A stretch of 64,000 nt of DNA from Mariniblastus sp964414815 (GTDB lineage: Bacteria > Planctomycetota > Planctomycetia > Pirellulales > Pirellulaceae), in contig CAYPXY010000019.1 of the NCBI GenBank assembly GCA_964414815.1, forward strand, positions 8,099-72,098, given 5' to 3'. Under the pieces are notes generated by a model. It saw only the letters and a list, made by a program, of their open reading frames with translations, was not told where the DNA came from and ran no database searches. The position numbers were made by a program, and so were the translations under genes. Shown one piece after another: positions 52,964 to 62,264 of the stretch; positions within the stretch are counted from its first letter, which is position 1; each line of letters starts with the position of its first letter.

Positions 52964-54196
52964 CTAAAAGTAGGTTTTCGCAAACCAGGCCCAATCGGTG
53001 GGCTGATTCAGGTCGATCAGCGGAACCGCAGGCGCGGCGCCAAAATATTTCTGTCCGGCCGCCGTATTGAAAATCACGATGCGGTCGTGTGCCGAAACCG
53101 CTTTGGACTCCACCAGTTGCTCGAGTGCACCGACGCAGGTTGCTCCTTCGGGACAAACCATCATGCCCTCGGTCTGAGCCATGGATTTTTGCCACTCGAT
53201 GATACGCGATTCATCGATGGCGACGGCCGCACCACCGCTCTCCCGCACGGTATCGAGCACCATGAAGTCGCCGAGCGCGACCGGCACGCGCATTCCCGCT
53301 GCGATCGTGGCCGCGTTTTCGTGCCGTTTGGCGAATCGCTCACCTGCCTCGTAGGCGGTGACGATGGGCTGGCAACCGTTGGACTGGACGGCATAAATTC
53401 GCGGCATCGTGTCGCTGGTCAAAAATCCCATCTCGCGAAGCTCCTGAAATGCTTTCCACATACCGATCAACGCGGTTCCGCCACCGGTGGGATAGAGAAT
53501 CACGTCCGGCAGTTGCCAATCGAATTGCTCGGCCAATTCCAGTCCCATCGTTTTTTTTCCTTCGAGTCGATACGGTTCCTTCATGGTGGAAATATCGAAC
53601 CAGAGTCCGGCATCATGCCCTTCGCGAATCCGTTTGCCGCTTTGGTCGATCAGCCCGTTGGTGTGAAAGAGTTTTGCACCGGCATAGTAGCATTCGTTCT
53701 GCACGCCGCTTGGTGTATCATGAGGCATGAAGCAGACCGCTTCGATGCCGGCGCGTGCCGCGTAAATCGACATGGCCCCGCCCGCGTTGCCGTTGCTGGC
53801 CATCGCGACTCGGTGGCGGCCAAAGTGTTTTGCCATCGTGATCGCCAACGACAATCCTCGGCATTTGAAACTGCACGTCGGGAGCTGGCCTTCGTCCTTG
53901 ATCCAAAGATGTTTGACACCCGCTTTCTTTGCATATCGAGGCGTTTCGACGATCGGGCTCAGTCCCATGTCGATATGGACGGGATCAATTTCGTCACCGA
54001 TAGGCAGCAGTTCACGATAGCGCCACATGTCGGGGCGCCGTCCGGCAAGTACGGATTTGGTCATCGTCTGTTTGACCCCATCGAGGTCGTAACGCGACCA
54101 GAGCGGACGGTTTTCGTACATGGTTTGTTCGACATCGGCATCGAGGTGGACGGAAGGCTCAATGGCCGATTGAAAGTGCGTGATGAATCGTGTCAT
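52964..54196 (-). CDS. thrC: Threonine synthase
   Basis: 410 residues, PLP fold type II. Converts O-phosphohomoserine to threonine. KDEGQLPTCSFKCRGLSLAI carries the PLP Lys, ASNGNAGGAMSIYAARAG the substrate loop, and ILYPTGGGTALIGMWKAF the phosphate-binding Gly loop. The 80-residue N-terminal part before the PLP motif and MGLSPIVETPR are typical of threonine synthases. A related beta-eliminating enzyme cannot be fully excluded: the usual 'GxxxP(T)GSFKDRG' reads TCSFKCRG. Downstream spacing to polA is 53 bp. Confidence 0.85.
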   Translation of the reverse strand: MTRFITHFQSAIEPSVHLDADVEQTMYENRPLWSRYDLDGVKQTMTKSVLAGRRPDMWRYRELLPIGDEIDPVHIDMGLSPIVETPRYAKKAGVKHLWIKDEGQLPTCSFKCRGLSLAITMAKHFGRHRVAMASNGNAGGAMSIYAARAGIEAVCFMPHDTPSGVQNECYYAGAKLFHTNGLIDQSGKRIREGHDAGLWFDISTMKEPYRLEGKKTMGLELAEQFDWQLPDVILYPTGGGTALIGMWKAFQELREMGFLTSDTMPRIYAVQSNGCQPIVTAYEAGERFAKRHENAATIAAGMRVPVALGDFMVLDTVRESGGAAVAIDESRIIEWQKSMAQTEGMMVCPEGATCVGALEQLVESKAVSAHDRIVIFNTAAGQKYFGAAPAVPLIDLNQPTDWAWFAKTYF

Positions 54197-54307
54197 TCAA
54201 CCGAGGGGTTAGTAGATGTTAGATGATGGAAAGCCTTCCATTGTTTCAGATTGAACCGAGATGAAAAGCCGCCTAGGGAAATTGATTGGAAAGCAGGTTG
54301 AAAGATC

Positions 54308-55270
54308 ATGATGAATTTACCGGCAGAATTTGTCGAACGACTCAAGCGTATTGTTCCGGAGGACCGATTCTGTGACATTCTGGCCAGCTTTTCTCAGCCG
54401 AAACGGGTGGCGTTTCGAATCAATTCACTGATCTGTCCGCGTCGCGAGACGATGGCGGCACTCCAGCGACTGAATATTCCCTGCGAGCCAATCGCATGGT
54501 TGGTGGACTCTCAAGACGAGCCGATCGGCTATCTGACAGATCGTGAGCATCGCGCTCAGTTGACGCATAGCGACCTCGCCGACAGCGGGCGAATCTATCT
54601 GCAGAATCCATCGAGTATGTTGGCTCCGTGGTTGCTTGATGCGCGTCCCGGAGAAACGGTGCTTGATCTGGCCGCCGCACCGGGAGGCAAGACAACGCAA
54701 CTGGCGGAGCAAATGCAAAACACCGGCCAGCTTTCCGCGGTCGAGGCCGTTCGCAGCCGAATGTTCAAACTGACCGCGAATCTGAAACGATGTGGAGTGG
54801 TTCACTGCAAAACCTATTTGACCGATGGGCGAACCGTGGGAAAGAAGACTCCCAATCGCTTTGATCGTGTGCTGCTTGATGCCCCTTGTTCATCGGAGTC
54901 GCGATTCCGAGCAGACGATCCCGTAAGCTGGGCGACCTGGAGTCTGCGGAAGATTCGGGAAACGTCACGCAAGCAAATCGGGTTGCTCAAGGCCGCCGTC
55001 CATGCGACCAAGGTCGGCGGAACGATTGTGTATTGCACCTGCAGTTTTTCGCCAGAAGAAAACGAAGCAGTGCTGGATAAAGTACTCCGCCGGTTTGAAG
55101 AGGCCATTGAATTGGTTCCCATCCAGTTGCCGCTTTCCAATCAGCAGGCAGGGCTAACCGCATTCGAAAATTCGACGTATGATCCGCAGATTGCCAACGC
55201 GATCCGGATTTTGCCCAATGATCGGATGGACGGATTTTTCCTGGCCAAGCTGGTCAAGAAGCATCCTTAA
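54308..55270 (+). CDS. RsmB/NOP2-family RNA m5C methyltransferase
   Basis: 320 residues. SAM-binding motif I VLDLAAAPGGKTTQLAEQM, motif IV DRVLLDAPCSSESRFRADDP with the Cys that releases product, and motif VI YCTCSFSPEENEAVLD with the nucleophilic Cys. The N-terminal ~100 residues are the RNA-binding part common to NSUN enzymes (RVAFRINSLICPRRETMAAL); the NusB-like domain of full RsmB is absent. The target RNA (rRNA or tRNA) is unknown. Confidence 0.93.
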   Translation: MMNLPAEFVERLKRIVPEDRFCDILASFSQPKRVAFRINSLICPRRETMAALQRLNIPCEPIAWLVDSQDEPIGYLTDREHRAQLTHSDLADSGRIYLQNPSSMLAPWLLDARPGETVLDLAAAPGGKTTQLAEQMQNTGQLSAVEAVRSRMFKLTANLKRCGVVHCKTYLTDGRTVGKKTPNRFDRVLLDAPCSSESRFRADDPVSWATWSLRKIRETSRKQIGLLKAAVHATKVGGTIVYCTCSFSPEENEAVLDKVLRRFEEAIELVPIQLPLSNQQAGLTAFENSTYDPQIANAIRILPNDRMDGFFLAKLVKKHP

Positions 55271-55284
55271 GCTTGCCGCATTCC

Positions 55285-55899
55285 TCACCGCACACCTCGA
55301 GCGGGCCGTATCGTCCTGACATAGATCTCATATCCCGCCAGCGGCAACACCCAACACAACCAACTGCTGAGGGTATAGTACCAGTCGGATTCTATTTCAA
55401 ACCAAACGGCCAATCCTCCGAAAACTCTCAGCGTCACGGCCGAGCACAGCAGCACAAAGCAACGTTCCATCCAGCGCTGATGAGTCGCGAACTTTCGTTT
55501 GACGGCATAGCGCCAACCCTGGATCACACACGCCGATGCGACCACGGAAAGCATGGCAAATGACAGCGACGCCAGCCAGCCCGTCATCGCCCGATACGAC
55601 ATCCACAATCCGCTCGGCAGTACCAAAAACAGGACGTTCAACACCTGGACTCGCCCGACATAACGGTGCAACGCCGGAAACCTGGCTCGCATCGTTGCAC
55701 TGATCAGGAACATTCCAAGCGCCAGTGACAATGGCCCGGACACAATGTGAACGTAGAATGCCCAGTGATAGCTTCCCCAAAAATAGAATTCCCGACCCAG
55801 CAGAAAATCCGAACTGAAATTAGGCGGGAAGTAGTCGCGATAGCTCCACAACACGACCCCAATGACCTTGATAATCGACAAGGCCACTAACGCGATCAC
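55285..55899 (-). CDS. DUF2306-like integral membrane protein
   Basis: 204 residues from a GTG start (VIALVALSIIKVIGVVLWSY); no ATG lies upstream before the next in-frame stop. Five or six membrane helices. Conserved-looking His residues at helix borders (WAFYVHIVSGPLSLALGMFL, FPALHRYVGRVQVLNVLF, FATHQRWMERCFVLL) match DUF2306 proteins. Role unknown. Its stop lies 15 bp from the convergent methyltransferase stop, and it is divergent from the parvulin gene. Confidence 0.78.
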   Translation of the reverse strand: MIALVALSIIKVIGVVLWSYRDYFPPNFSSDFLLGREFYFWGSYHWAFYVHIVSGPLSLALGMFLISATMRARFPALHRYVGRVQVLNVLFLVLPSGLWMSYRAMTGWLASLSFAMLSVVASACVIQGWRYAVKRKFATHQRWMERCFVLLCSAVTLRVFGGLAVWFEIESDWYYTLSSWLCWVLPLAGYEIYVRTIRPARGVR

Positions 55900-55956
55900 G
55901 ATACGGCGGAGGTAGTCTTCCGGTTTCAGTTTGATTACAGTGGTTGGAGCCGTGTC

Positions 55957-56994
55957 TTGAGTTTACGAGCGTATCTGTCAACCATTATAAACAATCCCAT
56001 GATATTGATCTGCTGGTTGTCAACGTTGTTTCTTCTGCCGCCTCCACAGGACAAGGACCCGAAGCCGCCCGCGCTCGTTGCCAGGGTTGCCGATCATGAA
56101 ATTTCAAGATCGGCCGTCAAGCGACTGCTGCGCCGATCGCTACCTCAGTCTTCCCACCCTCTGGTGGACTCACAATTAGGTGATTCCTGGCCGGAGACAC
56201 TTTACGAGGCTGCGGCTGAGCAATGCATTGACCAGCGGCTGGTCCATGTGTACTTGCGGGCCAACGGGCGAAAAGCGAACCCGCAAGAAGTGCGGCTCAA
56301 GGTTATGGAACTGGAAAACTCACTGTCCGAGACCGGAGTCAAGCTGGACCAGTATCTTGAAACGCATCAGCTCACCCGAAAGGAACTGGAATATGAATTC
56401 GAATGGGAGCTGGCATGGAGCTGGTATATGGATCGAGTGCTGACGGACGAATATCTGCAGCAACATTTCCACCGGCACCGGCGACGGTTTGATGGAACCA
56501 GGATGTGTGTGGCCCACATTCTGATAAAATCCGGCGCCTCCAACGATCAGACTACAGCGATGGAAAAAGCCCAGAGACTGTACGAACAACTTCAGGCGGC
56601 GACCCGTACCCAGCGGGAGTCGCGTGCCAACGGTGAGGACCATCAGGCGGAACTTCAGTCTGTCTGGAATCTGGCCGTCCACGAACACTCGAAATCCGCG
56701 ACGCGTTCGGAGTCCAGTGGTGGCGATCTCGGATGGATTCAGTTTGCGGAACCGATGCCTCCTGCGTTCTCCGAAGCGGCATTCCAGTTGTCGGCGGGAG
56801 AGGTCAGCCCACCCGTGACCACCTTTTTTGGCGTTCATCTGATTCGCTGTCTCGAAGTCCAGGAAGGAAAACGACAATGGCGAGACGCGATGGATGAAGT
56901 CCGGCAACACGCCCAAGCCGATCTGTTCCGCCGCATCGCAGAAGAACAGCGTAAAACAACGAAGGTTGAGCGATTTAAGGCGACCGGCAGATAA
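55957..56994 (+). CDS. Exported parvulin-type peptidyl-prolyl isomerase (SurA/PpiC-like)
   Basis: 345 residues from a TTG with GGAG upstream; an ATG at 55999 is an alternative and gives a shorter signal region (MILICWLSTLFLLPPPQ). A SurA_N-like helical domain (about 35-165, AADQCIDQRLVHVYLRANGR-type) precedes the parvulin domain (about 185-310): MCVAHILIKSGASN, SSGGDLGWIQFAEPMPPAF, FQLSAGEVSPPVTTFFGVHL. It probably assists folding of exported proteins. The last residues (KATGR) and the TAA come from the terminal repeat of the short element that starts at 56976. Confidence 0.88.
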   Translation: MSLRAYLSTIINNPMILICWLSTLFLLPPPQDKDPKPPALVARVADHEISRSAVKRLLRRSLPQSSHPLVDSQLGDSWPETLYEAAAEQCIDQRLVHVYLRANGRKANPQEVRLKVMELENSLSETGVKLDQYLETHQLTRKELEYEFEWELAWSWYMDRVLTDEYLQQHFHRHRRRFDGTRMCVAHILIKSGASNDQTTAMEKAQRLYEQLQAATRTQRESRANGEDHQAELQSVWNLAVHEHSKSATRSESSGGDLGWIQFAEPMPPAFSEAAFQLSAGEVSPPVTTFFGVHLIRCLEVQEGKRQWRDAMDEVRQHAQADLFRRIAEEQRKTTKVERFKATGR

Positions 56995-57093
56995 AAGTTT
57001 ACCCAATGAGTATTGTGTTTCCCAGACGCTGAGTTGCGAGTCGCGGAGCGACTCGCCTACACTTTGGTACGTTTTTATCTGCCGGTCGCCTAA
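56976..57093. mobile_element. Short inverted-repeat element, family 2, copy 2 (118 bp)
   Basis: Left end TAAGGCGACCGGCAGATAAA then AGTTTACC, right end GGTACGTTTTTATCTGCCGG then TCGCCTAA. Interior palindrome GCGAGTCGCGGAGCGACTCGC (57036-57056). Its reverse complement matches the element at 63928-64000 nearly base for base. It overlaps the end of the parvulin gene and ends 9 bp before the stop of the convergent 57102-58502 gene. Confidence 0.85.
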
Positions 57094-57101
57094 ATGAACG
57101 A

Positions 57102-58502
57102 TCACGGCAGCTCGATGTTTTCCAGTTTGAGCTTCACGGTTTTTCGGGTAATCGGCGCGAACGTCTGGTAAACCGCATTGAGTCGGCCAGGGTCTTCGTC
57201 GAAATAATACTCGATGGTCACTCCTTCACTCGACTGCTTGAGCAATATTTTCTCGATCGGTTCCCGCTTGACCTCGCCGTCGGCTGAGACCAGGTACATC
57301 GGATTCTCATACGGCCAGTTCTGCCAGGACTCCAGTGTCCCGTGTGACTCTTCCAACTGCAACGTCAAGGTGATTACATACCGATCACGCACACGCTCGA
57401 TCGACTCGATGATCACGGTGGCGCCTGATTTTTTTTGCTCCATGCGGCCTTCGAATGCGGCAAGATTTTTGAAGCGAAACGTCTGTTGTTTTCCGGGAAT
57501 GATCGCCACTAACTCGGCTTCGAGCGACCTCACGGACCGAACATCGCGGTCCATCAGCTTGAACGGAATCGACAGGGTCATGTGGGACTGACCGGGCAGG
57601 ACTCGGGTAATCAGCTCGCCGTCATTTCGAATCGGTGAAAGGCGGTCGCCATTCGAGTCGGTGGCCAGTACTGAATGATAGGGGAGGCTGATGGACAGCG
57701 GCTGAACGCGCGACTCCCATTGAAGTTGCAGTGTGACCTCCGATTTGTTGGCAGACGGCCTTTCGAAATCCCGTACCTGAAGCCATTTGAGGACGCGAAA
57801 ATCGAAGACGCCGGTCGACGAACGGGGCGCAGAAAATGGGTCGGTATCATGGCCGCCAACGGCATTCTGTGAGTCGCGAACCGTGATCTTCCAGCGACGA
57901 TCCGAAGGAATGGAGCTGGGGAGAAGGGTCAATCCTGAAGCCTCCATCACTTCATGAAGAGCGGTCCAATATTCGATGTCCTGAAGATGATACGTCTTTC
58001 TTTCCAGCCCCATCCTGGCCGGTATTTCATAGATCACATGGAGATTGCCAGATTGCTCGGCGATGGCTTGCAAAGCCTCGTTGAGCCTATATTCCCCCTC
58101 AAGTGTAATGCGGGACGCTTCGGTAAACCGCATTGCATCGACTCGTTCAATTTCAGATCGAATCGAGGCCAGCCGCTCAAGCACTTCATTCGTTTGGCCC
58201 TCAATGTCGTCGAGAAACTCCAGCGCGGCGGGTCCGATTTGGATAATTTCCTGTGTGGCTCTTTCACGCACCTGGGCCTCGGGCGACCCCAGTTTCGGGA
58301 TCAACCGATCCAGTGCGCTGATGATTTTCATGGCATCATCCCGCCAATCATCCGGACGATTTTTCCGCCAATCCTTCGGTGCATCTACATCGCGTTGCAG
58401 AGGAATCGCCCACGCCGATGTTGATGACAAGAGAAACTCTAATCCGCCAGCGAGTAACCACAGCGTCGTCAGGTAAAAAATAAAACGGTTCGGAAGCCTC
58501 AT
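57102..58502 (-). CDS. Hypothetical secreted protein, 466 aa
   Basis: Signal peptide MRLPNRFIFYLTTLWLLAGG then LEFLLSSTSAWA. The N-terminal mature region is helical and contains a HEAT-like pattern (LGSPEAQVRERATQEIIQIG, PAALEFLDDIEGQ), common in planctomycete secreted proteins. The rest is beta-rich (RITLEGEYRLNEALQAIAEQ, WLQVRDFERPSANKSEVTLQ, YVITLTLQLEESHGTLESWQ). No catalytic motif. It starts away from the divergent DUF1570 gene. Family not recognised. Confidence 0.75.
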   Translation of the reverse strand: MRLPNRFIFYLTTLWLLAGGLEFLLSSTSAWAIPLQRDVDAPKDWRKNRPDDWRDDAMKIISALDRLIPKLGSPEAQVRERATQEIIQIGPAALEFLDDIEGQTNEVLERLASIRSEIERVDAMRFTEASRITLEGEYRLNEALQAIAEQSGNLHVIYEIPARMGLERKTYHLQDIEYWTALHEVMEASGLTLLPSSIPSDRRWKITVRDSQNAVGGHDTDPFSAPRSSTGVFDFRVLKWLQVRDFERPSANKSEVTLQLQWESRVQPLSISLPYHSVLATDSNGDRLSPIRNDGELITRVLPGQSHMTLSIPFKLMDRDVRSVRSLEAELVAIIPGKQQTFRFKNLAAFEGRMEQKKSGATVIIESIERVRDRYVITLTLQLEESHGTLESWQNWPYENPMYLVSADGEVKREPIEKILLKQSSEGVTIEYYFDEDPGRLNAVYQTFAPITRKTVKLKLENIELP

Positions 58503-58698
58503 ATCAGGACTCGTTCAAGATTGGATCAATATCACTATTAACAGCCAGTATAACCGCTACGTCCCGCGCAATGTGCCATCAACTGAATGGGCAGGCTCTG
58601 ATACAGGACGAATCGGGCAACAAACCATCTGGATTTTCTCGATTCACTTCGTCCAGGACGTACATTTGGGCGTATTCGTTGACCCAATCCGTTCCTCC

Positions 58699-59823
58699 AT
58701 GCCTCACCCACCCTCCATCGTCTGCATCGCAACCGGCTTGCTGGTCGGGTTGTGCGTGAACATGCGCTGTGGCTGGGCACAACAGGATTCGCTCACGAAC
58801 TCTCGAACTGCCAACATCACGATCAGCGTTCCCTACAAAGGCAAACACTATGTTGGCAGGCCGATCGGATGGGATGGACGTGAACTGTTGTTGCTTCGTC
58901 GTGATGGAAAGCTCAATATCCTGCCAGTCCAATCAGAGGCCGACTACACAGCGGTCAGTCATCAGTTTCGTCCGTTGACACACGACAAAATTCGCGATCA
59001 ACTCGAACGAGAATTTGGCGGAGCCTACCAGATTTCGGTAACGCCTCATTTTGTGGTCGTGCATCCGCCGGGCAACGCCAGCCTGTGGGCCATGCCGTTT
59101 GAGAAACTGTATTCCCGGTTTCGGTTGTACTTCACCAGTCGCGGGCTGCGGCTCAACGAGCCGGAGTTTCCACTGGTGGCGGTTGTGCTGCGGACGCGCG
59201 ACGAGTTTGACCGCTTTCTGAGAAATCGCCAGGAATACAAGGAACAGATCCTGGGCTACTACTCGCCGATGAGCAATCGCGTGATCACCTATGACGCACG
59301 ACCAAACGCGTCGTCGGATCAGGACTGGCTGTTGAACGAAAGCACTATCATCCACGAGGCGACTCATCAGGCTGCCTTCAATACGGGGCTGCATTCCCGA
59401 TTTGCACCTGTTCCCCGCTGGATCAGCGAGGGGCTGGCCATGATGTTCGAAGCGCCCGGAGTCAATAACAGTGCATCGAATGGCGACTTCCGGCAACGCG
59501 TCAACCGCGATCGCTGGCGGGAGCTGGTCCGCTTTTACGATCAAGGCAAGGTCGATGGGCGGCTGGCAGAACTCATTCGCAACGATGACTTGTTTCGCAC
59601 GGATCCATCGCTGGCCTATGCCTTGGCTTGGGGACTGACATTCTATCTATGCGAGCAGCGTCCCCAGCCGTATTTTCAGTTTCTATCCACGGACAGTCAG
59701 CGAACCCACCTCACCGAGTTCCCCGACGATGCTCGGCTCAAAGCATTCGGAGAGGCGTTCGGCTACCGACTCGATGACACGGAGCGAAGGATGAAGGGAT
59801 TTATTCTGGGGATTGGGGAGTAG
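58699..59823 (+). CDS. DUF1570 protein with HExxH peptidase-like motif
   Basis: 374 residues from ATG 58699, which begins a signal peptide (MPHPPSIVCIATGLLVGLCV then AQ); the frame extends upstream to 58573 less plausibly. DUF1570 features: FVVVHPPGNASLWAMPFEKL, PLVAVVLRTRDEFDRFLRNR, TIIHEATHQAAFNTGLHSRF (HExxH zinc motif) and PRWISEGLAMMFEAPG with a downstream Glu. This is a gluzincin-like arrangement, so a metallopeptidase outside the cytoplasm is plausible but untested for the family. Its end lies 10 bp from the convergent sialidase stop. Confidence 0.88.
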   Translation: MPHPPSIVCIATGLLVGLCVNMRCGWAQQDSLTNSRTANITISVPYKGKHYVGRPIGWDGRELLLLRRDGKLNILPVQSEADYTAVSHQFRPLTHDKIRDQLEREFGGAYQISVTPHFVVVHPPGNASLWAMPFEKLYSRFRLYFTSRGLRLNEPEFPLVAVVLRTRDEFDRFLRNRQEYKEQILGYYSPMSNRVITYDARPNASSDQDWLLNESTIIHEATHQAAFNTGLHSRFAPVPRWISEGLAMMFEAPGVNNSASNGDFRQRVNRDRWRELVRFYDQGKVDGRLAELIRNDDLFRTDPSLAYALAWGLTFYLCEQRPQPYFQFLSTDSQRTHLTEFPDDARLKAFGEAFGYRLDDTERRMKGFILGIGE

Positions 59824-59833
59824 TCGTGGTCGA

Positions 59834-61876
59834 TCACTGCCTTCGTCTTCGGCCGGCCAAAGCCAGACTGGCCAGCCCCAGCGCCAGACCGACGCCAGGT
59901 TCGGGAACAGCGGACGCGACCGCTCCCCAGGTCGATCCGATCCGCAATTCATCGATGCTCCAAAAAGCGTTGGCGCCACCTGCGATCCGGATGGTCGTCA
60001 ATAACGCATGGTTGTTTTCAGAGGTCGTCCCAACCAATGTCCAGTCAAGGCCAACATCTGAATCAGGAATCAGATCGGTTCCAGAAGTAAACACTTTCAG
60101 AAAAATCTGATCGAAGTTGCCTCCCAAGGAGTCGTCCTGCGAGACGATTTTTGCGACCAGAAAATAGTGGTTATTGCGAGTCAGCGTCAGTTCCCCCGCT
60201 GTATTTTTAACGCCACCGAGTTGGTTGACAAAAAAAGCTTCGTTGCTGCCGACGCCAAACGCAGCTTGTGTGACGCCCCCATCATCCATGAGCAGGATGT
60301 CCAGGAATTCGTTGCTGTCGTCAATGGACGTTGTGTCCAGTGCTTGAGAAATCAATACGGATACATAGGCCACACTGTTGGAATTCAGGTCGATGGGCTG
60401 GGACAGCGAACGAGTAACGGATCGATTTGCTCCTGCCAGATCCAGTCGGCCATTCGCTTTTTCGAAACGAAAATTTTCGAAGGGGATACTGCTTCCACCA
60501 CCGAATTGGCCTTGGTTGCTGGCCGTAAAGTTTCCATTGCCGGTCCAGCCACCGCTCCAGCCGATGCCGCCATTGGAACGCATTACCGTGTTGCCGAACC
60601 CGTCGTAGTGGGAAAGCTCAGCTCGATGCCCTGTCCCCTCCAGAGTTTGCAGACCAAAATTTACATAGCGGATCGAGGTGGGACCGACTTCGTACACCAA
60701 TCCAATGGTGCCGTTATTCAATTTGTCGATAACGGAGTAGGCTGCGGAGCCTGATTCAATCAGGACCGGGTTGATAAATGTTTTGCCTTCATCATAGCTG
60801 GTCCAGACCCCGATATTGTTACGATTGTTCCCCGTTCCCAGATTGGTACCGAGTGGACTGGAGTAAAGAATTCGATCGCGGTCGTCACCACTTCGTTTGG
60901 CCGAATAACGCACCATGGCCGTATCGACCGGAGTCAACGGCATGCCGCTGGCCGGAGACGATGTCCAGGTATCACCACCATCGGTGCTGAGGTAACGATG
61001 CCGAGGACCAATGCCACTTTGCTGTCGACCGTCCCACAGGAGGTCACCATTGGTCAACTCGATCACTTCAGATTCATCGGCAAACCCCGGCGTCACGCCA
61101 CTGCCACGTTGCCAAGTAGCACCGTTGTCGTCGCTGTAGATCGCCACGCCATTGTAAAAAGTAGCAGAAGTGGCTCGTCGGTGTCCTGGAATAATCAGGC
61201 GACCGTTGCGCTCGGTTGCGCTGTCCTGCCATTGCAGTTGGATTCCCTTGCCAGGCCCGGTATTTAACGAGTACCAACTTTCGTTTTTGACTTGAGCATT
61301 GATATTAGCGGGCGTCGACCACTTTGCTCCGTGATCGGAACTGGATTGATAAAAAATCACCGACGAATCATCGCCCAGTCCGGCTCCAACATTCGCTTGT
61401 CCTTTGTCCGTGGGCCACTGCACATATTGCAGATGAACTTTGCCGGTGTCCTGATCCACCACGACGCGAGAGTCTGAGTAATCAAAACCGTTGTCATTCC
61501 TTAACACTGACAGGTTGGACCACGTGACTCCGTTGTCCGTACTCCGCTTGAACACCATGTGGATGTCGCCAGCAGCACCTGGGTCAGCACCGGTGGGGCG
61601 CCCTTCGGCGAACAACAGCAGGGAACCATCTTGCGCCACCGCGAATCCGGGGATTCGATAGGTATGGTACCCCGTACCGGCGATCATCGGATTATTGGCG
61701 GTAATGATTTGTCCGAGCAGGTGATGCGGAAAGCCAACCACGGCCAACGTAAGGACTACTAACCGAAAAGCCTCCCAATGCATCTTGAACCTGTTGCGAT
61801 TCAGGTAGTGGGGAGTCCTTTTGAAGGAGTTATCTTCGCCGTTTTGGGCTTCATTCATCTTTTGGGCTCCATTCAT
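59834..61876 (-). CDS. PEP-CTERM sialidase (exo-alpha-sialidase/BNR)
   Basis: 680 residues. Signal segment AFRLVVLTLAVVGFPHHLLG about 37 residues in; ATGs at 61876 and 61858 both possible. The sialidase propeller (about 55-400) shows the F/YRIP motif (YHTYRIPGFAVAQDGSLLLF), Asp boxes (STDNGVTWSN, SDDNGATWQR, STDGGDTWTS), and FAEGRPTGAD. A lectin-like beta domain follows (about 420-640, RLDLAGANRSVTRSLSQPID). The C-terminus is AVPEPGVGLALGLASLALAG then RRRRQ, a PEP-CTERM anchor. It probably removes sialic acid or related sugars from glycans at the surface; specificity is inference. Confidence 0.92.
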   Translation of the reverse strand: MNGAQKMNEAQNGEDNSFKRTPHYLNRNRFKMHWEAFRLVVLTLAVVGFPHHLLGQIITANNPMIAGTGYHTYRIPGFAVAQDGSLLLFAEGRPTGADPGAAGDIHMVFKRSTDNGVTWSNLSVLRNDNGFDYSDSRVVVDQDTGKVHLQYVQWPTDKGQANVGAGLGDDSSVIFYQSSSDHGAKWSTPANINAQVKNESWYSLNTGPGKGIQLQWQDSATERNGRLIIPGHRRATSATFYNGVAIYSDDNGATWQRGSGVTPGFADESEVIELTNGDLLWDGRQQSGIGPRHRYLSTDGGDTWTSSPASGMPLTPVDTAMVRYSAKRSGDDRDRILYSSPLGTNLGTGNNRNNIGVWTSYDEGKTFINPVLIESGSAAYSVIDKLNNGTIGLVYEVGPTSIRYVNFGLQTLEGTGHRAELSHYDGFGNTVMRSNGGIGWSGGWTGNGNFTASNQGQFGGGSSIPFENFRFEKANGRLDLAGANRSVTRSLSQPIDLNSNSVAYVSVLISQALDTTSIDDSNEFLDILLMDDGGVTQAAFGVGSNEAFFVNQLGGVKNTAGELTLTRNNHYFLVAKIVSQDDSLGGNFDQIFLKVFTSGTDLIPDSDVGLDWTLVGTTSENNHALLTTIRIAGGANAFWSIDELRIGSTWGAVASAVPEPGVGLALGLASLALAGRRRRQ

Positions 61877-61976
61877 CCTCGGGTGTTCCTTATTTTTCTA
61901 GTGAACTGGGTCACGAAGTGACCATGGCAACCAGGAATCAAATATCAACTCGACGATGAACACCAAGTACCATGTT

Positions 61977-62029
61977 GCCTTTCGCTCCGCGAAAGCAGAA
62001 AAAGTAGTGGCTTTCGCGGAGCGAAAGGC
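61977..62029. repeat. Nested perfect palindrome
   Basis: GCCTTTCGCTCCGCGAAAGC (61977-61996) and its exact complement (62010-62029) flank a 13-base loop; each arm is itself a palindrome (CTTTCGC-TCC-GCGAAAG). It lies in the 388-bp gap between two PEP-CTERM genes, both on the minus strand. No T-run follows, so it is more likely a dispersed repeat than a terminator. Nothing else is recognised in 61877-62264. Confidence 0.8.
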
Positions 62030-62264
62030 GACACTCGTTCTTCGAACGATCCTGAAGAGAACCCAGTCCCCCCCGGGACCATGAATCTCTTATGCGACCG
62101 CACTGTGGAGGAAGTGCTTTTTTGCGAGGCCGTTCCGATAGGACAATATATTGGCAGGCCATTCGAAGCCAACAAAAAAGGTTGGAGGCTAAAAACATCG
62201 CGCAAATGTCAGCCGATGTTTTCAACATCCAACCCAAGTTTAATCAACGGGAATTGAGTTTGAA

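Noticed and set aside
53087..54226. Plus-strand open frame of 379 codons
   Set aside because: Antisense to threonine synthase, which has full PLP-enzyme motifs.
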